DNA of 64,000 nucleotides from Paraflavitalea soli (GTDB lineage Bacteria; Bacteroidota; Bacteroidia; Chitinophagales; Chitinophagaceae): positions 1,802,546 to 1,866,545 of the forward strand of contig NZ_CP032157.1 in assembly GCF_003555545.1 (NCBI RefSeq). Direction: 5' to 3'. A program made the position numbers and the translations under genes. The notes under the pieces were generated by a model, which made no database searches, was not told the DNA's origin, and saw only the letters and a program-made list of their open reading frames with translations. Of this stretch, positions 9,901 through 17,700 are shown in pieces (within the stretch, counting starts at the first letter, position 1; each line of letters begins with the position of its first letter).

Positions 9901-11721
9901 CAAACCTACCCCAAAAAAGAATTAACCCCTTCCGACTTTACATACAAACACCTCACCATTGAACAGGTAGACGCCCTGCAAAGCCGGTATGAGATAGAAG
10001 ACATCTATCCTTTGTCGCCCATGCAGCAGGGCATGTTGTTCCATGCAATAGCCGATCCAACCAGTACTGCTTATTTTGAGCAAACATCCTATTGCCTGGT
10101 TGGCCATCTCAACATGGAAGCCGTAGAGAAGAGTTTAAATGCCCTCATGGCCAGGCATCCGGTGCTCCGTACCCGCTTCCTGTACAAAGGATTGGAAAAG
10201 CCACTTCAATTGGTACTGAAGGAACAGTTCATCGAATGCAGCTTTACAGATATCCGGGGAGAGATACGCAATGGCTCCCGCAACAGCGTCTTGCAGGACT
10301 GGCGCGAAGCAGATAAAGCAGCGCTCTTTAACCTGAGCGAAGACGCGCTGATGCGGGTAACAATATTGCAAACAGCCACCGGGGAATACGAATTCATCTG
10401 GTCCCATCACCACATCATCATGGATGGATGGTGTATGGGTATCCTCATCAATGAGTTCAACCTCTTATATGAAAGCTTCCTGCACGGGCAACCCATTCAG
10501 TTGCCGCCTGCCTCTCCTTATGCTACCTATATCCAATGGCTGGAAGAAAGAGACACCGCAGAAGCAGCTCATTATTGGAAAGACTACCTGCAGGGCTACC
10601 ATCAACTGGCTACCATTCCCGCAACGGCATCATTAATAGCTGCCGCAGACCCCTATCACCCGGAACTGGCGCAACTAAGTTTTACCAGGGAGCAAACCAA
10701 CGCCCTGCGTGCCTTATCTGTGCGGTACGGTGTAACTGTCAACACCATTATACAGGTAGCCTGGGGTATTTTATTGCTCAACTACAACCGCACCCGCGAT
10801 GTGGTATTCGGCTGCGTGGTATCCGGCAGGCCGGCCGCTTTGAAAGGAGTGGATACCATGGTAGGGCTCTTCATCAATACCGTGCCGGTGAGAATGACCG
10901 TTGAGGAAGACGAAACGTTGGAGACCTTCCTGCAAAAAGTACAGGCCAATGCCATCGCTGGCGAACCCCATCATTACCATTCCCTCTATGAAATACAGAC
11001 CCAGAGCCAGGCAGGGCGCTCATTACTCGATCACATCATGGTATTTGAGAACTACCCCCTCCTGGATCAATTGGAGCAGCAGGGAGACGGCAAACCTGCC
11101 TGGGTGGTGAAAGATGTACAGGTGCTGGAAGAAACCAACTATCCGCTGTTCTTGGAAGTATTCCTCCTTGATCAGCTTTCAATAGAGATCCATTACAATG
11201 CCCGTATCTATACACGCCAGGAGATCAATGAGCTGGTGCGTCACCTGGCCCATATCAGCGATCAGGTCATCCACCACAGCCACAAGCTGGTAAAAGACAT
11301 CACCATTCCCCTCGCCAAAGGATTGAATGGGCACCACCAGCCTGGGCTTAACGTCTGTCAGCCTGAGCTTGTCGAAGGTGGCACAAGGGTGGGTCGCCTT
11401 TCAGAGGCGGCTCACCCGGGTCAACCACTCACACCCGCTGCCACCGATACCGAAAAAGAACTGGCCCTCATCTGGGCCGATCTCCTGAAGCAGGAGCCGG
11501 AGGAACTCGATATACATACCAGCTTTTTTGAACTGGGGGGCCATTCCCTCAAGGCCCTCAGCCTCGTGAACCGCATCAATAAGCAATTCGGTATCCAGAT
11601 CGAACTGCAAACCATATTCGACAAAGAGACCATCAGGAACCTGGCCGAAGAGATCATCACCATCCGGCAGATACAATATGGTGTAAAGACCGATGAAGAA
11701 GGTTTCGAAGTCGTCATCTAA
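982..11721 (+). CDS. Hybrid PKS-NRPS megasynthase KS-AT-KR-ACP-C-A(Asn)-PCP-E-C-PCP
   Basis: A 3579-residue protein. The ketosynthase (about 6-433) has C179, H315 and H353; the Cys lies in TECSTGLVAVH. The acyltransferase (525-820) has GHSIGEY with S620 and HAFH at 716-719, the malonyl-type signature. No DH is seen. The KR (structural half about 880-1130, catalytic half 1140-1320) has S1296, Y1309 and N1313. The ACP serine is S1458. The first C domain reads HHIITDA (H1638/H1639), with Ala where Gly is usual. The A domain's hand-read code is DLTKIGEVG, one residue from the Asn code DLTKLGEVG. Its PCP serine is S2497. The E domain has HHLVIDG (H2675), predicting D-Asn. The second C domain has HHIIMDG (H3143) and a DCL-like start, SPMQQGMLFH. 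A PCP (S3522) follows directly with no A domain. The acidic tail DEEGFEVVI resembles a docking peptide for the next protein. Expected chemistry: two-carbon extension and ketoreduction of an aminoacyl chain, then two peptide steps. Confidence 0.93.
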   Translation: MAQQQTGMEIAVIGISGRFPQSADPAALWENLVNGKECIDFFTKEALKAQGCDPAEVDHPAYVPANALLPDKDKFQPSFFGYSPKEAQVMAPQVRLLHELVWECLENAGYNPHEYADPIALYAGTSNSSYWESLTYISGLAAELGEFDAEHLNNKDTACAKVAYNLNLKGPVLAVHTECSTGLVAVHLAVKALLTGECRMALAGGVAVSYYSKGGYVYEEGMIRSDDGHCRVFDEKASGTMLGEGGGIVLLKRLNDAIRDGDHIYAVIKGSAVNNDGNEKVGFTAPSVAGQAEVIRRAQKMARINPADIRFIETHGTGTNLGDPIEVEALKLAFGEAGKYTCALGSLKSNIGHLGEGAGVAGLIKAVLALHKEVLPPSLHFETPNPKIGFNDSPFFVNNHLTPLTRSNGTPLLAGVSSFGIGGTNVHVVLEEYCEERKTKPAGKYELIPLSADNTWSLTKNLENLQTFMAKEPATNIANLAYTLQSGRKHFPVRTFLVGEQVEGSLEQAIAQLLQKPLAAKQTKPEKIVFLFPGQGTQYAGMTRDLYEGLPGFKQQLDACFALAAQAGIPHDLKNILFEDQSGLLNQTEITQLLLFIVEYALALQLMHLGIEPDILVGHSIGEYVAACIAGVFTPEEAIRIVARRGALMQQAPPGKMLSVSSPVEDLRPLLPASLSLAAVNSNNISVVSGTQEEIVAFHDFLEQREIPSRILVTSHAFHSPLMEPVLEAFEKSFETITLQQPNKTILSNLTGNYADPKELATAQYWVGHLRNTVQFQECLRHIPDNSLLIEVGPGHSLSTFARHNGWQDTINTIRHPDARTHDLLFYYQAIGSIWKQGIDINWHRFNDPAGRLKLPLPPYAFKRERYWIDEDPLALQQKFLQGADKEKKIPFEEWFHQPSWKQKHIDLAAGVNKEQIDHLLIFPQRQLFEKKEVIDQLQALKNTSITIVHRKGEMDGLTIPDNWVLIEESDNSRAFYDDLVALLQKNNCLPSHILHSRSIDGGSNPHYDYHQLITHQQDGLLNILHLAQALMQVSVLEKTCLLMVSVQQFLIQGTEQLAINQAPLQALNIVLPQEFHKILTKHIDFGSEGDLVNHIDKVLQETRYDFTNRTVAYRNGIRWLRSYEPVKLGEKAKNGSLKNKGVYLVTGGLGGVGTILAKYLAQTCEATLIMLSRTAIPEREEWAAILQGQQQAMITRIQRIQEIEALGGKVITVKADVGDAEAVAQAVAYAESMSGKINGVIHAAADTTGQSHVCFADQLSSTLVEEQFYAKVKGAMVLAHCFTSRQLDFFMVTSSLSAVLGGMGFLAYAASNAIVDQLLKNKNQQERGITRWITVNWDGWEEEQAPAAASQSYILPSEGAKAFGLILDKAGHNEVVVCTRDLDAKLRKWVYLEDIGTAGTEKDKETTLTEIQRAESLPEYLAPRNETEEKLVKAWQKIFGIKNIGINDNFFELGGDSLKAVVLANRIFKDLSVKISLQDLFQYTDIANLATRIKGVERAHFASIPPAKPSPYYNLSSAQKRFYYVYELDPASLAYNLPVVTILRGKLDKARFENAFRKLIRRHESLRTAFTKVNGQPRQLIAEEVSFSIGYLPGEKDKLEEAIEAFVKPFDLAVAPLMRAGLVEMEGEAYALLIDIHHIITDAESSEILVKDFMAFYNEATLPPLRIQYKDFTEWQQSVQQQQAIAAQQAFWLQEFRDGALPLEVPTDFPRPLTKTYQGDLVSFIIGKEQALQVRTLAEENGASVFMVLFAVFNILQHKLSNQEEIVIGTSTAGREHPDLEHVMGLFVNTLPVKCQVEGTLTFQQFLARVKTKVLTCFEQQSYPYDELVNQLNIERNTSRNLLFDVMFAYLNIQEAKLEFPGLTLSPYDFKHPVSKFDYTLQAYDNGEQIHMSIEYATDLFRRPTIERFTRYFNTILQTVTATPAIQVAAISMLDPAEKEDLLIGFNNTWAAFPDNKTIHQLIEEQVQRNPGRSAVVFNEQLLTYGQLNEKANRLAHYLRRQYHLQPGEPVLLSARLSPELLIALLAILKAGAAYLPVDPALPKERIRFIMEEAGVQLLITDEALLPHFDYYTGHTYTIDTTVETLDTPIEDPTPINTPNDLAYIIYTSGSTGQPKGVMVEHGSVVNYIHWAAAYYLNQPHHSFALFTSLSADLTVTSVFTPLITGHEIVIYRDHEQQPAVERIFREGRANVIKLTPSHLKIIRDTHFQTGENRPLLLKLIVGGEALETALARRIVQSLPGKVELFNEYGPTEATVGCMIHQYTDDEQDASVPIGLPIHNTRIYLLDKYLQPVAAGVTGELYVAGAGLARGYFNKEQLTAEKFIPNPFVPGTYMYKTGDHGVQRPDGLLSFRGRIDHQVKIRGYRVELSEIESRLVSYEGITDCLVLLHKAQQEASLVAYYVSTQETAKEALRDFLLQTLPDYMVPAWFIRLEAMPLMLNGKTDRKALPDPLQQRDTEYVMPVTEEEKALCEAWCEVLRIDKVGVLDKFFSLGGDSIKSIQICSKLQDKGYKFSVRDMLREQTIQKQALRMKKKDQPIHQAPITGTSRLSPIQQWFLDGPVADKHHFNHSILLHFPEGLTIETVTDIMGKLQEHHDALRMIFIQDLNGWHCENKGPGGPVAITEQDLREAVAPAEALGKLAQTIQSSIDLEQGPLMKLGLFHLPDGARLLIIIHHLVIDGVSWRILLDDIDRLHRQHTKKEPLSLPAKTLSFLHWIGKLDTYTKSKRFIQAAAWWKTYEVKPVTALPREGVGEKTLASMQQAVFRLNRADTTALLTKVQHPFGNQVNDMLLAALLLTLDEQWGIPAVSIELEGHGREDLGQQEDISRTVGWFTIQYPVWIEKGKDLRHTLKAVKEALHSLPNQGFDYLLQQYFTTNNNNGKRQLPAAPISFNYLGQFDESTEHNVFTIAGEPRGEDVSARYLSSFDWEFLGMVTGAQLELSVTYSTAQYLPATMNRFMDQYQLKLRELVAYCQTYPKKELTPSDFTYKHLTIEQVDALQSRYEIEDIYPLSPMQQGMLFHAIADPTSTAYFEQTSYCLVGHLNMEAVEKSLNALMARHPVLRTRFLYKGLEKPLQLVLKEQFIECSFTDIRGEIRNGSRNSVLQDWREADKAALFNLSEDALMRVTILQTATGEYEFIWSHHHIIMDGWCMGILINEFNLLYESFLHGQPIQLPPASPYATYIQWLEERDTAEAAHYWKDYLQGYHQLATIPATASLIAAADPYHPELAQLSFTREQTNALRALSVRYGVTVNTIIQVAWGILLLNYNRTRDVVFGCVVSGRPAALKGVDTMVGLFINTVPVRMTVEEDETLETFLQKVQANAIAGEPHHYHSLYEIQTQSQAGRSLLDHIMVFENYPLLDQLEQQGDGKPAWVVKDVQVLEETNYPLFLEVFLLDQLSIEIHYNARIYTRQEINELVRHLAHISDQVIHHSHKLVKDITIPLAKGLNGHHQPGLNVCQPELVEGGTRVGRLSEAAHPGQPLTPAATDTEKELALIWADLLKQEPEELDIHTSFFELGGHSLKALSLVNRINKQFGIQIELQTIFDKETIRNLAEEIITIRQIQYGVKTDEEGFEVVI
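11351..11417 (+). repeat. REP-like palindromic element embedded in frame in the C-PCP linker
   Basis: The block begins with cagcctgagcttgtcgaag (about 11359-11377), a sequence I know as a common intergenic repeat of Bacteroidota and several other phyla. A hairpin follows: arm 11387-11399, five-base loop 11400-11404, arm 11405-11417, thirteen pairs of which two are G-U. It is translated in frame into a low-complexity linker containing CQPELVEG, between the last C domain and the last PCP of the synthetase. I noticed no second copy in the window. Its repeat identity is from memory; the hairpin is visible directly. Confidence 0.6.
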
Positions 11722-11780
11722 GCACACCACCATTCACACAATAACATTACCGATAAATAATTATCCTTAAAAACGCTCAT

Positions 11781-14700
11781 ATGAGAATAGAAGAATACGT
11801 AACCGACCTGCGCAAGAAAAAAGATGTGATCATTACCGTCAACAACGAAGAAGTGAAGATCAGCGGTAATAAACAGGCTTTGACCACCGAGCTGATCGAA
11901 GAGATCAGATCGAGAAAATCTGAGTTGCTGGAATATTTCAACGCCATCAACAATCGCAGGTTGGCCGCCACCATTTCGAAAGCAGCACCTGCCCCACATT
12001 ACCAGTTGTCATTGGCACAACGACGTTTGTTCTTCATTCATGAGCTCGACAGACAGTCCCTGGGTTACAACCAGCCCATGATCGTGAAGGTAAGCGGCAG
12101 CCTGGAGCTGGACCGTTTACAGCTGGCCCTCAACAAACTGGTGGCCCGGCATGAAATATTGCGCACCTCCTTTTCCGTAGTGGAAGGCGAAGCCGTACAG
12201 CAGGTACATGATCAGGTAGATTGTCGCATTGCCGTGTACGACGCTGAGGCTGACGATGTGGATGCTGTGATCGATGCTTTCATCCGGCCCTTCGACCTGG
12301 GCAAAGCCTCCTTGCTGCGTGTAGGCGTGATCAGGATGTCGGACACCGAACATATCCTCATGACTGATACCCATCACATTATTGCTGATGGTATTGCCCA
12401 AACCATCCTCGTAAAAGACTTCATGGCCATCTACCATGAGTTACCCTTGCCCGAACTTAGTCTTCAATACAAGGATTATGCAGCCTGGCAAAGAAGCAAA
12501 CCCTACCAGGCATCCCTGGCAGAGAAAAGAAAAGCCTGGATAGACCAGTTTGCCGGATCAACACCCATACTCGACCTGCCCCTCGATTTTCCAAGGCCCC
12601 TAAAGAAGAATTGCACAGGCGATACCATAGAGTTTGAGATCGACGCGATCAACACCAGCCGGCTCCGCCAACTGGCAGAGCAGGAGGGCACCAGCCTCTT
12701 CACCACCCTGTTGTCTGTGTTTTATATTTTACTGCACAAGATCACCAACCAGGAAGATATCGTCATCGGCACACCCGCCGCCGGACGCGAACACCAGGAT
12801 GTGGAGTCCATGCTAGGCGTATTCATCAACACATTGCCCCTGCGCAACTACCCAAAGGGCGACAGCAGTTTCCGGGAATTCCTGCACCAAACAAAAATCA
12901 GAACACTTACCTGTTTCGACAACCAGGCATATCCTTACGAAGATCTCATCAACGAACTCACCCTCGAAAGAGATCCCGGACGTAACCCTTTGTTTGATGT
13001 AGTATTTGCCTATCAGAATTATGAACAGTCCGAATTATCAATGACCGACCTCGTACTATCACCTTACCGCCATCCACATACCGGCTGCGTATTTGATATC
13101 GTACTTACCGCCTTCGAAATTCAGGACAGGGTGGAATTTAATTTCACCTGGCGTAAAGAACTGTTCACAAAGGAAACCATCCAACGGTTTGCGCGGTACT
13201 TCACCAATATTGTTACTGCCGTTACCAGCAACATAGAAACTAAGCTGTCACAGATCAATATATTGCCCGAAGAGGAGCATCACCAGCTGCTACATGGATT
13301 CAACCAAACCCAGGTCGACTATCCGGTGGACGAAACCATCGCAACCCTGTTCCACAAACAGGCCTTGCTTACGCCGGGAAATACCGCTGTAAAGATGGGC
13401 GCTGAAGCCATTACCTACCAGCAGTTGGAAGAGCGCAGCCGCCGGCTGGCCATTTACCTGCAATTGGAAGGTGTAATACCCGATACCCTGGTAGGCGTGT
13501 GCATGAACCGTTCCATCGACATGATCGTAGCCATCATGGCCATCCTGCGTGCCGGTGGAGCTTATGTACCCATCGATCCCGGATATCCGCAGTCACGCAT
13601 TGCCTGGATGATAGAGGACGGCATAGCCAAAGGCAATACCGGCAAACCGAAACTGATACTGGTGCAAGGTCACCTTACGGAAGCCATTAAGCAAATTGTC
13701 CCCGCTGCTGTCACCCTCGTCACCATGCCCTGCAACTGGGATGGCCCCGAGGCAGCAGTCCTGAATGCACAAAGTTTACCTGCCCGGGCCACACCCGAAA
13801 ACCTGGCCTACCTCATTTATACCTCAGGGTCTACAGGTCGGCCCAAAGGCGTAATGATAGAACACCGCAATGTGGTGAGCTTGCTGAAAAACCAAACCAC
13901 TCATTTTGATTTCAACGACAAAGATATATGGACCCTGTTCCATTCCCATTGCTTCGACTTTTCCGTATGGGAAATATTCGGCGCTTTATTGTTTGGCGGC
14001 GCCCTGGTTATCGTATCCAAAGAGACCGCCCGGGATGCCAAACTACTGGCACAGCTCTTATTCGATGAGGGCGTGACCGTGCTCAACCAAACACCCCTCG
14101 CTTTTTACATGCTGCAGGAATTGTATGTCCTGCATTATACCAGTACCCAAATAAGATGGATCATTTTTGGTGGTGAAGCATTGGACCCTGCCCGCCTGCG
14201 TCCCTGGCATACTACCTTCCCCCAAACCAGGCTCACCAACATGTATGGCATCACCGAAACCACCGTGCATGTAACTTATAAAGCCATACAACAGGAAGAG
14301 ATCAATGCAGGCAGCAGCAATATCGGTGCACCCCTTCCTACTTTAAGTTGTTATATTCTTGATCCTTTTCAAAACCCCGTACCCCTCGGCGTGCCCGGTG
14401 AATTGTATGTGGGAGGACATGGACTGGCGCGCGGTTACCTCAATCAACCACAGCTCACCAATGGACGTTTCATTCAAAACCCCTTCCCAATAGCCGGCCA
14501 ATCCCGCCTGTACAGATCGGGCGACCTGGCCCGCTGGCTGCCCAATGGCAATATGGAATACCTGGGTCGCATCGACAACCAGGTTAAGATCAGGGGTTTC
14601 AGGATCGAATTGGGAGAAATAGAAATGGTATTGAATGAGCACGAGCACATCACCAAATGCGTGGTGATTGCCAAGGAATGGGCTGGCAACAAACAATTGA

Positions 14701-17700
14701 TCGCCTATTGTGTGGCCACACAGGAAGAAGAGCCGCTGGATATAGAAGCCGTGCGTGCCTGGCTGGCAAAGCACCTGCCCGATTACATGACCCCTGCCTT
14801 CATTATTCAAATAGACCAGGTGCCCCTTACCCCCAATGGAAAGATTGACCGGGCAGCCTTGCTGGCCAGGGACCTCGTCATCAAAAGTCAGGATGAATAC
14901 GTAGCACCTGTTACCGAGATCGAACGCGTGCTCACCGAAATATGGATGAAAGTATTGTCTGTACCCAGGCTGGGCACCAGGGATAATTTCTTCCGCCTGG
15001 GCGGCGACTCCATCAAAGGCATCAGGCTGGTATACGAAGTAAACAAAGCATCCGGCGCAGGCATTAACGTGGCCGATCTCTATGCCCACCAAACGATCGC
15101 CGAGCTGAGTCCCATCTTATCTCAAAAACGCCGCCAGGAAAATGAAGAACGCGAAAAAGCCGAAGCCCAGATAGCAGCCTTCCAGGAATGGTATACCAGT
15201 GTGATCGGTATCGACGATACCGTGGAGGCCGTATACCCCATGAGCGGCGTAGAAAAAGGCATGTCCTTTTACACCCTCCTGCGCGAAAAAGACGATCAGA
15301 ACGTCAACAATATCTATTTCCACGAACAGAACATTTATTCCATTGCCTTCACCGACTTTAGTTTTGAACTGTTTACCGCAGCCGCCAAACTGCTCATGGA
15401 AAAGCATTGTACCATGCGCATGATCTATGATATCAGCAATGGCGCCCACCTCATCAAAAAGCAGATGGAGCCCGAACTGTATTATATTGATATTACCCAC
15501 CTCTCCTGGCAGGAGCAGCAGGACTTCGGCGTCCGCTACCGCGATGCAGAGCGTGTAAGGGCTACCGAATTCTCCGGTAATACCCCTTTGTGGCGCATGA
15601 CGGTGGTCAAAACAAGAGAACATTACCATTACCTGCTCTTTGATATGCACCACAGCGTACTCGATGGATGGAGTTTGCATGCCTTCCTCACTGAGTTGAA
15701 GAACACTTATGTATTCCTGGCCACCGATCCGCAATACAAACCCGAAAAACTACAGGCCACTTATTTCGATCATATTGTGAGCGAGACCATGGAAGCCAAT
15801 AAGCCCGAGAACAGGGAGTTCTGGCGCAATGAACTGGCCAACTACAGCAGGCTTGTTTTGCCGCCTACCGGTAAAGAACATGTATTTGTAACGAAGATCT
15901 ATGATGTGGATCTCCAGCTCGTCAAAGAAATGGAAGCCACCGCTGCCAAACTCAATACCAATTTCAAACACCTTTGCTTTGCTGCCTATGTATACACCAT
16001 TTCGAAGTTTACCTACGAGCAGGATTTCGTAGTAGGCATCATTACCAACAACAGGCCCCTGGTACCCGATGGGGATAAGCTGCTGGGATGTTTCCTCAAT
16101 GCAATACCCTTCAGGGCCAATGTACCTTATGCAAAGACCTGGCGTGAATACATCCAGTACATCGACCGTAAACTGGTAGAAATGAAACGCTACGAAAGAA
16201 TGCCCTTCCATAAGATACTGGAAGCAGCAGAAGAACCAGCTATCCATGGCAACCCATTATTCGATACCACCTTCAATTACATTGATTTCTGGATCGTGGG
16301 CGAAATGATGAAACATGGTACCGAGCAGGAGATCAATCACCATACCATTGATGATATGGCTTTTGCCAACGACAACCTCGATGTGAACCAAAACACCTTG
16401 TTCGATTTCCACGTGTGGGCCACCAGCCGCAACTTCCAGATCATCATGGAGTATTCTACTGCTATCATGGAAAATCATGATATAGAGCGGTTCTACCAAT
16501 ACTATATGAGCGTGCTGCAGCAATTCCTGCACCAGGTAGACCAGCCAATGCCTGCTTTCTCCATCATGGCACAGGCAGAAAAAGAAAGGATAAACAGCGA
16601 GTTCAACCATACTGCTTTCCCTTATCCAAAAGAAAAGAACATCATTGACCTGTTTGAGGACCAGGTGCGCAGAACACCCGGCAATAAAGCCATCCATTTC
16701 GGGGAAGAGACAATGACCTACCAGCAGCTGGAAGCTCAAACCGGTAAGATCGCTACTTACCTGGTAGAAACCGCCGGCATCCGCAAGGGTGATCTCGTAG
16801 GTATTATGTTGAAACGCGACCTTGACCTTATACCCTGGATATTCGGCATCATGAAAGCAGGTGCAGCTTATGTGCCCATCGATCCCAATTACCCGCCCCA
16901 ATGGATCACCAATATCATGGAAGATGCCGCTCTCAAACTGGTTATTACCAAAACGCCTTTTACCGGCAAGCTGGAAAAGGCAGGAGGGCGGTCACTCAAT
17001 ATCGATACCGTCCGTGAAACTATCGAAGCCTGGCAGGTGAAAGAACTGCCGCCGATCAAAGGAGAAGACCTGGCCTATGTGATCTATACTTCCGGTTCTA
17101 CCGGCAAGCCCAAAGGCGTGCTGATCGAACACTACTCAGTGGTCAACCGCATCCTGTGGATGCAAAGAGCTTATCCCATTACTGAACAGGATGTACTGTT
17201 GCAGAAGACATCCATCATGTTTGATGTTTCTGTATGGGAATTGTTCTGGTGGGCCGTAGCAGGTGCCTCCCTTGTCCTGTTAAAGCCTGGCGGAGAAAAA
17301 GACCCTCTCGAGATCATCGACACCATCGACCGGCACCAGGTGAGCGCCATTCATTTTGTGCCCTCCATGCTGGGCGCTTTCCTCTCCGAGTTTGACAACG
17401 AAGCTTATTATCAGAAGCTGAAGAGCCTCCGGCTGGTATTTGCCAGCGGGGAAGCCCTTAAGACATCACACGTCAGTGCATTTGCCGATACCTTGCACCG
17501 CCATTGCGGATCAAGGCTGATCAACCTGTACGGGCCTACCGAAGCCACCGTGGATGTTACCCATTACGAATGCACGTTTACAGAAGGCGAGACCAGCATT
17601 CCCATTGGAAAGCCCATCGACAATACCCGCATGTACATCATAGATAAGAATAACCAGTTGGCGCCCATCGGCGTACATGGTCAGTTGTGTATTGGTGGAG

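Noticed and set aside
11280-11470. A hidden A domain in another frame between the last C and PCP of the PKS-NRPS protein
   Set aside because: The distance between the two domains is only about 150 bases, so no A domain of 1.5 kb can be present.
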